Below are positions 36,269 to 45,300 of a stretch of 64,000 nucleotides of DNA, piece by piece (position 1 is the stretch's first letter; the number at the start of each line of letters is the position of its first letter). The DNA is from Flavobacterium sp. ASV13 (GTDB lineage Bacteria > Bacteroidota > Bacteroidia > Flavobacteriales > Flavobacteriaceae), in contig NZ_JQJY01000010.1 of assembly GCF_000745775.1 (NCBI RefSeq), positions 1-64,000 of the forward strand. The letters are read 5' to 3'. The position numbers were made by a program, and so were the translations under genes. The notes under the pieces are model-generated. The model was not told where the DNA came from and did no database searches. It worked only from the letters and a program-made list of their open reading frames with translations.

Positions 36269-36314
36269 AAAGGGATAAATCTTTAGCAATAATCGTCTAA
36301 AAATTTATCCCTTT
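36269..36314. terminator. Bidirectional terminator hairpin
   Basis: Twelve-base arms AAAGGGATAAAT / ATTTATCCCTTT (36269-36280 and 36303-36314) followed by more T, between the convergent GH9 and esterase genes. Confidence 0.8.
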
Positions 36315-36334
36315 TTTTCTTACTGACTCTAATA

Positions 36335-37501
36335 CTATTTGAACAACTTAGAAGCAAACTGATATAAACATCTGCGCCATGTTAGCCATTCGTGAGCAGT
36401 TTCTGAGGATTCATAATAAACATATTTGATTCCCTGTTGGTCTAGCATAGTTTTAAATGCTCCAATTGATTTAGGAAAGGGATTTGGCTCCTTGGTTCCT
36501 AATCCTAGCCAAAAAAGCTTCATTTTTTTATTTAATGCATTGCCGTCTTTATATTTTCCGTCTAAAAAAGTAGCAGCATCAAGAACATCGCTATTCGGAT
36601 AATTAGCTGTACCGCTAAATCCTCCGTAATAAGAAAAAGTTTCAAGATGATTCATCATAATTCTCATTGTCTGATTAGCACCCATCGAAAGACCTGCTAT
36701 AGCACGATTTTCCCGATTAGAAATAGTACGGAACTTAGCATCAATCATCGGAATAACTTCGGTAATAAGAACTTCTTCAAAAATAGATTCGGGACGTTCT
36801 TTTTTCTCTTTGGCTTCATTGCTTTGTGGTTTAAAAGCATAACCATTATCCATTACAATAATCATCGGTGTTGCCTTTTTTGAAGCAATTAGATTATCTA
36901 AAATTAAATTTGCTTTGCCTTGAGAAGACCAGCCTGTTTCATCTTCAAAACTTCCATGTTGTAAATAAAGAACAGGATAACGTGCTTTTGTATTTTCATA
37001 ATAACCCGCAGGCGTATATATAAAACAACGTCTAAAAGAATTGGTCAGCTTTGAGAAATAAATATTTTCGCTGACAAGACCGTGAGGCACATCTTTCAAG
37101 GCAAAAAAATCGTGATCCGCCGACAGAATTTCGATTCCGCTTCCCCATCTTCCTGCGCCGTAGAAATACAAACTTCCAGGATCTGGCACTGAAGCGCCAT
37201 CAATATTTAACTGGTAATAATGAAATCCTTCATCCTGCGGATTCGATTGTCCCGTCCAAACTCCCTTGTCATCTTTTCGCAAATCATATTTTACACCACC
37301 AATATCCAGCTGTACTTTATTGGCATCGGGCGCCGAAATACTGGCACGAACACGTCTTTGCGAATTTACTTCTGGAAATTGCTTTCCGGCTTGGTTTAAT
37401 GATGAAGGCTTAAAATCTTCAACTATTTGTGTCTCCTGACTCCAGCTTAACTGAAAACACAAGCTTAAAACTATAATGACTATATTTAAATATCGTTTCA
37501 T
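36335..37501 (-). CDS. CE1-type esterase (feruloyl/acetyl-xylan esterase-like)
   Basis: A 388-residue secreted alpha/beta-hydrolase. It has a signal peptide (ending LSWSQ), an N-terminal E-set/CBM48-like Ig domain (about 40-135), then the esterase-D-like catalytic domain with YPVLYLQHGSFEDETGW, the nucleophile elbow GLSMGANQ and the catalytic histidine in AHEWLTWRR near the C-terminus. Such enzymes release ferulate or acetyl groups from xylan. It ends the minus-strand hydrolase series, 22 bases after the second GH9 gene. It is a close paralogue of the esterase at 40234-41355. Substrate inferred from context. Confidence 0.85.
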   Translation of the reverse strand: MKRYLNIVIIVLSLCFQLSWSQETQIVEDFKPSSLNQAGKQFPEVNSQRRVRASISAPDANKVQLDIGGVKYDLRKDDKGVWTGQSNPQDEGFHYYQLNIDGASVPDPGSLYFYGAGRWGSGIEILSADHDFFALKDVPHGLVSENIYFSKLTNSFRRCFIYTPAGYYENTKARYPVLYLQHGSFEDETGWSSQGKANLILDNLIASKKATPMIIVMDNGYAFKPQSNEAKEKKERPESIFEEVLITEVIPMIDAKFRTISNRENRAIAGLSMGANQTMRIMMNHLETFSYYGGFSGTANYPNSDVLDAATFLDGKYKDGNALNKKMKLFWLGLGTKEPNPFPKSIGAFKTMLDQQGIKYVYYESSETAHEWLTWRRCLYQFASKLFK

Positions 37502-37523
37502 CTTTGCTTTTTTTTTTAGGTTA

Positions 37524-40097
37524 TTATTTCTCTCTTGCCAAATCGTTTACAGCATTCGCAAGAAAAACATACCATGCTCCACCGTCTATGATACATTCAT
37601 TTTCACCCCAAAAAAACGGCCAGTCATCTTTATTCTCTAAATAATCGGGTTTTAGGAAAATAAGACCTGGTACTACTCCTCCGGCAATGGTTGTAAAGTC
37701 GGCACGGTTGTTTCCATAAGCTACTTTTTTGGATCTGTTTCCTACTGCATTCACAAAAGATAAATTGGAGTAAGGATGACAACCTAAAATATAATTCAAT
37801 CCTCTATAAACACTTTCTTTATCCATGATGTCAGGATAAATTTTATGAATGTAATAATTCGTACTGGCCCAATTTATAACCTGAGAAGTCCCTCCCCAGC
37901 CTCTCAATGCAATAGGAACAGCATAAGGATTTCCGGCATTTTCTTTGTCGGTTTTTTCTTTATACTTAATGACGTAGCTACGCAATTTTACTTTATAATT
38001 ATCATCCATAGCTGGCAAAGCCAATAAAGCAGCATTCAGATTAAATTCAATGTTTTCATCCAATGCTTTCCAGATTCGGTCTAAAAAACCTTTTTTATAC
38101 TGATTATCTTTTGTGGTTAAATAAAGCTGCAAAATCGCAATCATATCACTGCCTTTTCCCCATCTTGCCATTGGACTATTATCTGGTTTTGCTTTTTTAT
38201 CTATTTCGGTTGCTTCGTTTGTTAATTTAATGGCAAGAGATAAACATTTAGCCGAAAGTTCATCATTGTAGCCTTTTAAAGCTCTGCTTGCTGAGGCTAA
38301 TGCTCCTGCTGTTCTGTAATCAAGAAATGAAGAGCGATTTGTAAATGCCCATCTGTCATCAAGCGTTCCACTTGAAACGCCATTGGATTCATATGGTTTC
38401 AAAGAAGCATTATACGGAAGATTATCTGTCTCTGTAGAAGCGTCACCCAAATGATGATATTGGTGCAAATTAGGCACAACAATTCCTCTAACCGGATGAC
38501 CAATATTATCGACTTGTGCCACAAGATTCAAAACGCCATGCTCAATTTGTTGTAATAAATCGGGTTGACCATCGGGACGGTGAATATCGACAAACTGCGT
38601 TTTTTGGTCAATATAAGTTTCATCTCTATTTACTTTGAACTGTTCCCATGATTCTACAAAACTGTTGATTACGCTGACATGCGAAAAAGTTTGTATATCA
38701 AAATCACCCGCATCAAACCAACCTCCAACAGACATTCCTGGAATACGTTCTAAAGGTTTATATTTAGTTTCCGTGGTCGGACCTTGTTTGTAACCATCAA
38801 AATGTTCGTGATTCAAAGGCGCCTGAAGACAATCATCTAAAAATGGTTTTCCGTGCCAAACTCTGTAAGCCTCATTAACTTCCATATGGTCCATTTGAAC
38901 TGGAAACCAAACATCCATTGTAGGATGCCATACTTGTGAATAAACATCATCTTCAATCTGAAAAGTGTTGGTTTTATGATTTCCATATTGAATGTAATAA
39001 AGTCCCTTTTCTTTTATGGAACTAAAATCAAATTGAGCATAATTATATCTTAGATAATTTCCCCAAACTTTGACATCGCCTTTTAGTTTTTCAGTAAATT
39101 TTCCATCTTCGCCAAGCTTAAATATCGATGCGTTGCTTAATGCTTTATCATTTTTATCCAATTCAATAACAGCCACTTTGGTTTGGTTTGGCATATAACC
39201 TACTTGCGAAAATCCAATTACAGGTTCTCTTTTCCACTTGGGAATTGCATTCGGTTCTACATACCAAGTCAACACTTTTCCTGTTTTATTTGAAGGAAGA
39301 ATACTTCGCGCAATAAACCAGCCATTCTGCCCAAGGTTTCTTCCGTCAAAAAGCAAAATTTCCTGATCTTCAGATTGAATTTTTACAGTTCGCTCAGGAT
39401 TTTCAGGAGCAAATAAAAAATCCTTGCCAGATGCCAATGGTTGTGTCACTATAAATTCATTTCTTCCGCGATCATCAAAAGTGGTATGTCCTGCAAATTG
39501 AGGTATTTTTTGAGATAAAGGTTGAATTTCAGTATTGCCTGAAGGATATCTCGGAAATGTTTCCGCTCTTCCATCAACCAGATAATTACTTTCGACATAA
39601 GAAGAAGGCAAAAATTCCATGTTAAATCCTGCTCTTCCTTCTAATTTCTTTGGAACAGGTTTATCCAAAAAAACAGTGATTACAAAACCTTTTCCTTTTG
39701 AAGTCACTATTATTTTGGAATCAAAATCAAATTCTTCATATCGTAGTGTAACTTCAATGGTATTATTTGCTTTGTCTACTTTTCGACTCGTCATTTTTGG
39801 AATCAAATCCCATTGTTCTGGTGTGTTTTGAAGTCTGATAGCTCCGCCGGTTACCGTTCTGACACCATGATGAATAAATTCTATTCCGGCCGTTTTTTCG
39901 TCAAAAAACATTCCGTTGTATTCGTTATTAAAAACCCAGACATTCAGGCCCGGAGTTTCGAAATATTCTTTTTCGTTTACTACTAAATTCTGAGAAAATG
40001 ACTTGTTTGTAAGACTAAACAAACAAAAAAATATAATTACTTTTTTCAATAAAGATTCATTGAAAATTACCACTACTATACTATTAAGTTTACGCAT
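37524..40097 (-). CDS. Glycoside hydrolase family 9, second copy
   Basis: An 857-residue exported GH9 enzyme with the same layout as the one at 33801: signal peptide (about 15-36, ending NKSFSQ), N-terminal beta region, CelD_N Ig-like domain (VIGFSQVGYMPNQTKVAVI, about 350-430) and a GH9 catalytic domain with SVGGWFDAGDFD as the aspartate motif and WGENECIIDGGAWYVF as the acid Glu motif. I chose the ATG at 40097 (MRKLNSIVV). It sits in an esterase - GH9 - esterase order within the hydrolase series. Likely acts on beta-glucan or xyloglucan side of plant cell wall material; exact substrate unknown. Confidence 0.9.
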   Translation of the reverse strand: MRKLNSIVVVIFNESLLKKVIIFFCLFSLTNKSFSQNLVVNEKEYFETPGLNVWVFNNEYNGMFFDEKTAGIEFIHHGVRTVTGGAIRLQNTPEQWDLIPKMTSRKVDKANNTIEVTLRYEEFDFDSKIIVTSKGKGFVITVFLDKPVPKKLEGRAGFNMEFLPSSYVESNYLVDGRAETFPRYPSGNTEIQPLSQKIPQFAGHTTFDDRGRNEFIVTQPLASGKDFLFAPENPERTVKIQSEDQEILLFDGRNLGQNGWFIARSILPSNKTGKVLTWYVEPNAIPKWKREPVIGFSQVGYMPNQTKVAVIELDKNDKALSNASIFKLGEDGKFTEKLKGDVKVWGNYLRYNYAQFDFSSIKEKGLYYIQYGNHKTNTFQIEDDVYSQVWHPTMDVWFPVQMDHMEVNEAYRVWHGKPFLDDCLQAPLNHEHFDGYKQGPTTETKYKPLERIPGMSVGGWFDAGDFDIQTFSHVSVINSFVESWEQFKVNRDETYIDQKTQFVDIHRPDGQPDLLQQIEHGVLNLVAQVDNIGHPVRGIVVPNLHQYHHLGDASTETDNLPYNASLKPYESNGVSSGTLDDRWAFTNRSSFLDYRTAGALASASRALKGYNDELSAKCLSLAIKLTNEATEIDKKAKPDNSPMARWGKGSDMIAILQLYLTTKDNQYKKGFLDRIWKALDENIEFNLNAALLALPAMDDNYKVKLRSYVIKYKEKTDKENAGNPYAVPIALRGWGGTSQVINWASTNYYIHKIYPDIMDKESVYRGLNYILGCHPYSNLSFVNAVGNRSKKVAYGNNRADFTTIAGGVVPGLIFLKPDYLENKDDWPFFWGENECIIDGGAWYVFLANAVNDLAREK

Positions 40098-40141
40098 AAT
40101 TTTATATTTAATTATTAAAGCCAACAACAAGTACCTGGACT

Positions 40142-40186
40142 GATGAATTGTTTATTTGTCATGTTTTGGGGCTAGTACAATTCATC
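40142..40186. promoter_or_regulatory. Inverted repeat between the esterase and GH9 genes
   Basis: Ten-base arms GATGAATTGT / ACAATTCATC (40142-40151 and 40177-40186) with a 25-base loop, in the 136-bp gap upstream of the GH9 gene at 40097. It has no T-run, so an operator, an mRNA processing site or an mRNA-stabilising hairpin is more likely than a terminator. Confidence 0.35.
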
Positions 40187-40233
40187 GCCAGATACTCTAA
40201 ATTTGATGAACGGATTAGTAATCCTCAAAATCA

Positions 40234-41355
40234 CTACTCTTTAAATAAAAGTGGTGCCAATTCTTTGAAGCTTCGGCGCCAGGTTTGAAATTCATGACCT
40301 GTGTTTTCTGAAATATAGGAAACAGCATTAAAGCCCGTATTTTTAAGATTTGATACCGCATTTTTAATACCGTCAGGGTTTTCTTTACTTCCACAACTTA
40401 AAAAAACAAGTTTAACTTTTGATTTATCTTTAATGTCTTCAGGCTTATAAATTCCTCCACTAAGCAGTGCATAGTGAGAAAAAACTTCAGGCTTATTAAG
40501 TGTTATCATTTTTGTTTCCATGCCTCCCATTGATAAGCCCCCCATGGCACGATTAGCCGGAGTGGCGAGTGTACGGAAATTTGAATCAACATACGGAATT
40601 AATTCTTCTACAAGAACCGTTTGAAATGGTTCTATTTTAAAACTTGCCAGCCCACCATATTTAATTTCATTTGTCATTCCGTAAGTCATTACAATAATGA
40701 ATGGTTTAATTTTACCTTCTGCAATTAAATTATCCATGATTAAATTAACGTGTCCCTGATTACTCCAAGCCGTTTCGTCTTCTCCCCAGCCATGCTGTAA
40801 ATACAAAACCGGATAACTCTTATTTTTATCTTTATGATAAGATGGTGGTGTGTACACAAAAGCTCTGCGTGATGTGTTGGTGCTTTTTGATGGGAAAAGA
40901 ATTTGCTGTACATTTCCGTGAGGGACATTTTTCAATGCATAAAAGTCCTGATCATGGGCCGGTATTTCAATCCCACTTTCCCATCGGGTTGAACCATAAA
41001 AGTTTAGTGCTCCCGGATCGTTAAAAACTCCTCCATCGATAGTTACATGATAATAGTGAAATCCTTCATCCATTGCTCCGGAAGTAGTACCTCTCCAAAA
41101 GCCATCTTCCGCTTTTATAAGTGGGGTACCTCCTTTTGCTCCGCCCAATCCAAGACTTACCACAACAGATTTGGCTTCTGGAGCTAAAATTTGAAAACGT
41201 GCATATCCCTGAGAATTTACTTGTGGATATTCCTGCCCGGGCTGATTAACTGTTGAAGGTTTAAAATCTTCGGTAATTGAAGTTTGGTTTGTTTGTGAAA
41301 AACCTGCTCCTGCTGACAAAATAAATAGCAACATAACAATTACATACTGTTTCAT
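40234..41355 (-). CDS. CE1-type esterase, second copy
   Basis: A 373-residue secreted esterase with signal peptide (ending GAGFSQ), N-terminal E-set Ig domain (about 35-125) and alpha/beta-hydrolase domain. YPVLYLQHGWGEDETAW, the nucleophile elbow GLSMGGMET and the C-terminal histidine motif TGHEFQTWRRSF are present. It carries a canonical G-x-S-x-G. Paralogous to the esterase at 36335, sharing EDFKPSxxNQxGxxxPxVNSQ just after the signal peptide. The preceding GH8 gene ends 24 bases upstream. Likely removes feruloyl or acetyl groups from xylan; inferred from family and neighbours. Confidence 0.87.
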   Translation of the reverse strand: MKQYVIVMLLFILSAGAGFSQTNQTSITEDFKPSTVNQPGQEYPQVNSQGYARFQILAPEAKSVVVSLGLGGAKGGTPLIKAEDGFWRGTTSGAMDEGFHYYHVTIDGGVFNDPGALNFYGSTRWESGIEIPAHDQDFYALKNVPHGNVQQILFPSKSTNTSRRAFVYTPPSYHKDKNKSYPVLYLQHGWGEDETAWSNQGHVNLIMDNLIAEGKIKPFIIVMTYGMTNEIKYGGLASFKIEPFQTVLVEELIPYVDSNFRTLATPANRAMGGLSMGGMETKMITLNKPEVFSHYALLSGGIYKPEDIKDKSKVKLVFLSCGSKENPDGIKNAVSNLKNTGFNAVSYISENTGHEFQTWRRSFKELAPLLFKE

Positions 41356-41379
41356 ATTTTTATTTTTTAAGTTTAAAAG

Positions 41380-42678
41380 TTATTTAACTGATGGGGCAAT
41401 AATTTTATAATTCCCGCTGAGGTGCATTAAACTAAAGAGGTACATCAATCCATCATAATAGGGATCAAAGTAGCCGTCTTCATAAGGTTCAAGTTTTGCA
41501 TTCCAGACAGCATGAACAAAATCGATACTTTTTTTATCTTTATTAACTAATGATGCGGTAGCAGCTGTTGCTACTAATCCTATTGAATGTCTGAGTTTTT
41601 TAACCGTACCAGCTTGCAGAATAAAATCGGGTCTAGAACCATCCAGATTAAATTGATCTTCATAAGTATCTAATCCTTTTGATCTTAAGAAATTTTGAAA
41701 TTTTGAAGCGTACTCTTCCTGCCATTTTTTATCTTTTCCATACCAAGTATAATCCATCGCAATATTCATGGGAACGCGCCAGGAATCATATCGAAAGCCA
41801 GGTGGCATCCAAGGTGTAGGATGAGGTTCTCCGGTGAACTCAGTATAATCTGAATTTAAACCCGTTACAGGATGCGTCGCTTTATGTAGAAATTCGCGAG
41901 AAACATTGGCACATTCTTTATAAAATTGCTCGTGACCGTCTTTTGCATACAACGCCCATACTTCATAAAATGCAGGAACATGATAAGAAGGATCTGTCCA
42001 GTTATAACCACCGCCTTCGGGCACGAATGAAATTTGCTTATGCTCGGTATTTATAATATTATGGACATTATTACTGCCGTCTTTTTTCCACATATTATCC
42101 AATATTCTTCTGGCTTCCTTGTAATAATCTATTCCAGTAGTATTTCCCCATTTATTGGAAGCAAAAAGCAAACTTGTTACAAAATATAATTCTCCATCTG
42201 AAGCAGAGCCTGCCGAATTTTGTTTTTTTGTCTGCGGATTTACACTCCATGCAAAATAGCCTTCTCTTGGACCTTCCTGATGTTGCATGTATTTAACAGA
42301 CCATCCCCAAATTCGATCAAAAACCTCTTTTTTATTGAGCTGAACCGCAACCATCATTCCGTAAGACATTCCTTCGGTACGGGCATCATTATTTTTAACA
42401 TCCGATACATATCCTAAAGAATCACCTTCTTCAAAATAAACTTTGTTTGGCCCTTCAAAAACATCATAATAGGCTTTGGCTAATTTTTTATCAATATCAT
42501 TTTGGCTATAACCGGCTTCTTTAAAAAGATTACGATATTGAGGTGTTTTGGATTCAGATTTACCTTCCTTCTTTTTATTTTGGCTAATGACCAAAACTGG
42601 TAAAATCAATCCCAAAAACAATACTAAAAAGTGAAGTCGAACCAAAGATTCGCTTATGAAATTTTTATCTATAATCAT
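41380..42678 (-). CDS. Glycoside hydrolase family 8 (exo-oligoxylanase-like)
   Basis: A 432-residue exported GH8 enzyme with inverting mechanism. The catalytic acid lies in ARTEGMSYGMM and the base-side segment in RYDSWRVPMNIAMDYTW. Overall it resembles the reducing-end xylose-releasing exo-oligoxylanases (Rex) of GH8 rather than chitosanases or endoglucanases. I chose the ATG at 42678; an ATG at 42717 would overlap the upstream GH43 gene by 26 bases. The N-terminal hydrophobic stretch (about 13-31, ending LVISQ) is a signal peptide. The GH8 assignment supports xylan as target of the locus. Confidence 0.88.
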   Translation of the reverse strand: MIIDKNFISESLVRLHFLVLFLGLILPVLVISQNKKKEGKSESKTPQYRNLFKEAGYSQNDIDKKLAKAYYDVFEGPNKVYFEEGDSLGYVSDVKNNDARTEGMSYGMMVAVQLNKKEVFDRIWGWSVKYMQHQEGPREGYFAWSVNPQTKKQNSAGSASDGELYFVTSLLFASNKWGNTTGIDYYKEARRILDNMWKKDGSNNVHNIINTEHKQISFVPEGGGYNWTDPSYHVPAFYEVWALYAKDGHEQFYKECANVSREFLHKATHPVTGLNSDYTEFTGEPHPTPWMPPGFRYDSWRVPMNIAMDYTWYGKDKKWQEEYASKFQNFLRSKGLDTYEDQFNLDGSRPDFILQAGTVKKLRHSIGLVATAATASLVNKDKKSIDFVHAVWNAKLEPYEDGYFDPYYDGLMYLFSLMHLSGNYKIIAPSVK

Positions 42679-42691
42679 GATTTTTTTTATT

Positions 42692-44251
42692 TTAATAGTT
42701 AATTCTAAACCAATCAAAATCTACATATCCGCCACTATTTTTTGTTGCATAATTGAACAATCCAAAACGATAACCCATAAAGTGAGGAAGTGTATATTTC
42801 ATTTTTAATGTTTCGCCTATCGGATTCCAAACTTTTCCATCTAAACTGTAGAAGAAGTTTGCTTCATCTTTTTTATTCGTAAAGTCACAATCAATTTTGA
42901 AATAAACCTGATTCTGTTTTAATGAAATTCGTTCTTTTTCAATAGGGTTTTCATTTTGAGCGCTAACCATTACGATCACTTTTTGCCCATTTTCAACTTT
43001 TACTCCTACCAAACCATACTCTTTTTGCAAAGCACTTAATCCGGTGAAATCTCCATCTTTCATTTGTGAAACATCCAATAAAACAGAAGCTTTGCTCGTT
43101 GGCCCGATAGTGCGTTGAGTAAGTGTGTTTCTGGCTAAAAGAAAATCGTTATCAATTCTTCCCGTCTTAAGACGCAGATAACCTTTTCTTTTTTTTAAAG
43201 ACCAAAGTGAATTATCCGGATTATGATTCCATTGCCAAACTAATGGAAGAGTTTCTTGTCCTTTCTTAGGATTGAATTCATCAGAAGCCACTAAATTCGG
43301 AATCAAACCTTTACTGGCCGGTAAATCTAAATTTTCAGGAACTTTATTATTTTCGCCTAATATTGGCCAGTCTTTTTCCCATTTTACGGGAACCAAATAT
43401 GGAATTCGCCCAACAGCACCAAAATCGCGGAAGAGATAAGAAAACCAGCGTCCGTCGGGAGTATCGATAAGGCCGCCTTGTGCAACACCTAAGTCCTGTA
43501 AACCTATTTTTCCTTCCCAAGGGCCGGTAATATGATCTGCTTTATGTATAACTACGGTTCGCATTCCGTCTTTCGGCCAACAGATATTAAATAAATAATA
43601 TTTCCCTTTAATTTTGAATAATTGTGAACCCTCAGCTCGGAGCATGATATTATTTCCAGCGGGTTCACTGGCATTTTCTATGATAATTTTTTCAGGAACA
43701 TTTTGTTTGATTCCAGTTAAGTCATCGTTTAGCTCAACTAATTTGATTTGACCCGTTCCGTAAATTAAATACGCTTTTCCATCGTCATCAAAAAAAAGGG
43801 AATGATCATGATAAGCAGGTTGAAAAGAAACTTTTTGCCAATTTCCTTTTTCTATATCTTTCGTTTTAAAAATATAGGTTTGACCTGTTGTTTGCGCAAA
43901 AGTTGCAACATAATAAATCCCATTATGGAAACGCAAACTGCTTGCCCATGAACCTCTTCCGTAGGTACTTTTTCCTTCGGTTAAATTTAATTCCGGCACA
44001 TCTGCCAGAATATCATAGGCATAATTCATCAGTTTCCAATTGACAAGATCTGTAGATTTCATAATAGGCAAACCCGGACTCATGTGCATCGTAGTGCTAC
44101 TCATGTAATAATTTTTCCCTACTCTAATTATTGAAATATCAGGTACATCGGCAAAAATAATTGGATTTTGAGCCTTTTTTTCTTGTGAAAAAGTAACCAT
44201 CTGAATCATCAAAATACAGAAGGTAAAAATCATTCTAATACTTTTTTTCAT
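42692..44251 (-). CDS. Glycoside hydrolase family 43 with C-terminal beta-sandwich
   Basis: A 519-residue exported GH43, likely beta-xylosidase or alpha-L-arabinofuranosidase. Signal peptide ends VTFSQ. The five-bladed propeller (about 28-320) has the base Asp in FADVPDISII, the pKa-modulating Asp in HDHSLFFDDDGKAYLIYG and the acid Glu in LRAEGSQLFK. The C-terminal domain (about 335-519) is a DUF1349/GH43_C2-like beta-sandwich ending in GGYVDFDWFRI. It follows the second GH43 gene by 28 bases and precedes GH8 closely. Fits xylan side-chain or oligosaccharide trimming. Confidence 0.9.
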   Translation of the reverse strand: MKKSIRMIFTFCILMIQMVTFSQEKKAQNPIIFADVPDISIIRVGKNYYMSSTTMHMSPGLPIMKSTDLVNWKLMNYAYDILADVPELNLTEGKSTYGRGSWASSLRFHNGIYYVATFAQTTGQTYIFKTKDIEKGNWQKVSFQPAYHDHSLFFDDDGKAYLIYGTGQIKLVELNDDLTGIKQNVPEKIIIENASEPAGNNIMLRAEGSQLFKIKGKYYLFNICWPKDGMRTVVIHKADHITGPWEGKIGLQDLGVAQGGLIDTPDGRWFSYLFRDFGAVGRIPYLVPVKWEKDWPILGENNKVPENLDLPASKGLIPNLVASDEFNPKKGQETLPLVWQWNHNPDNSLWSLKKRKGYLRLKTGRIDNDFLLARNTLTQRTIGPTSKASVLLDVSQMKDGDFTGLSALQKEYGLVGVKVENGQKVIVMVSAQNENPIEKERISLKQNQVYFKIDCDFTNKKDEANFFYSLDGKVWNPIGETLKMKYTLPHFMGYRFGLFNYATKNSGGYVDFDWFRINY

Positions 44252-44279
44252 GGTATAAAAATTAAATTGAAATACTTTT

Positions 44280-45242
44280 TTACTTGATTTCGCTTACACC
44301 TTCAGTAGTTTGTATTATTTTCTGAATGGTTCCGTCTTTGTTATAATGCATATAATCGACGCAAATTGAACGTCTGTAGCTACCGCCAGTTGGCAAGCTT
44401 CCGTTATGATAGAAAAAATAGGATTTGCCTTTATAGTCAATAATGCCCGGATGTGTGGTAAAACTATTGGGTACATTTTCCTGAATGATTCCTTGGTAAG
44501 TCCATGGACCTGTTATTTTTTTAGCGGTGCAGTATTCTATCATTTCTGGTTTTGTGCCTGCACTCGCATATACCAGATAGTAAAGTCCTTTTCTTTTGTA
44601 AACCCAAGGCCCTTCGATATAATTTTTAGGTTTGAAAGTAGTAATGGCTCCATCTACTTCTGTCATATTCTTTTTAAGTTTTACCCATTTACAGCTACCA
44701 TTTCCCCAAAATAGATACGCTTGTCCATCATCATTGATAAATACAGTCGGATCGATATCGTCCCAAGCATATGTCATATCGGTAGTCATTTCATTAATGA
44801 TAAGCGCTTTACCAATGGCATCTTTAAAAGGACCTGTAGGACTATCTGAAACTGCCACGCCTATTGCCGCACCGCCAGCACTTACATCACTTTTTTTATG
44901 AAACGTAGAAACAAACCAATAGAATTTTCCATTTCTCTCGATACATTGCGCTGCATAAGCATCGCCTGTAGCCCAGGAAAATGTGCTTGGTGAAAGCAAT
45001 GCTCCATGATCTTTCCAGTCTTTCATATTGGTTGTCGAAAACACATGCCAGTCGGCCATTTTATAATTCGTATCCTGCTCCGTTGCTACGTCGTGTCCTG
45101 TATATAAATACAATATTCCTTTATGTACAATTGGAGCCGGATCAGCAGTGAAAATATCCTTGATGATAGGATTTTGGGCTTCTATTTTTATTACTGACAG
45201 ACAACATAGCAGTGCAAATAAAATTTTGGTTTGGTTTTTCAT
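44280..45242 (-). CDS. Glycoside hydrolase family 43, single domain
   Basis: A 320-residue exported GH43 with only the five-bladed propeller. Signal peptide ends KIEAQ. The catalytic base is in FTADPAPIVHKGILYLYTGHD (only the ADPAP core need be noted), the second Asp in WDDIDPTVFINDDGQAYLFWG (core DDIDPTVF) and the acid Glu in NYIEGPWVYKRKGLYY. The GHPGI-like TTHPGIIDYKGKSYFFYHNG segment is typical for xylosidase/arabinofuranosidase subfamilies. 58 bases after GH97. Activity on arabinoxylan is inferred from family and neighbours. Confidence 0.9.
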   Translation of the reverse strand: MKNQTKILFALLCCLSVIKIEAQNPIIKDIFTADPAPIVHKGILYLYTGHDVATEQDTNYKMADWHVFSTTNMKDWKDHGALLSPSTFSWATGDAYAAQCIERNGKFYWFVSTFHKKSDVSAGGAAIGVAVSDSPTGPFKDAIGKALIINEMTTDMTYAWDDIDPTVFINDDGQAYLFWGNGSCKWVKLKKNMTEVDGAITTFKPKNYIEGPWVYKRKGLYYLVYASAGTKPEMIEYCTAKKITGPWTYQGIIQENVPNSFTTHPGIIDYKGKSYFFYHNGSLPTGGSYRRSICVDYMHYNKDGTIQKIIQTTEGVSEIK

Positions 45243-45300
45243 TTTATTGTTTTTTGGTTTGGTTTTATAGTTAATGCATGTAATGTTTATTCATTTGAAA

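Noticed and set aside
44406..44901. Plus-strand frames of 89-102 codons across a GH43 gene
   Set aside because: Antisense of a complete GH43 gene with intact catalytic motifs.
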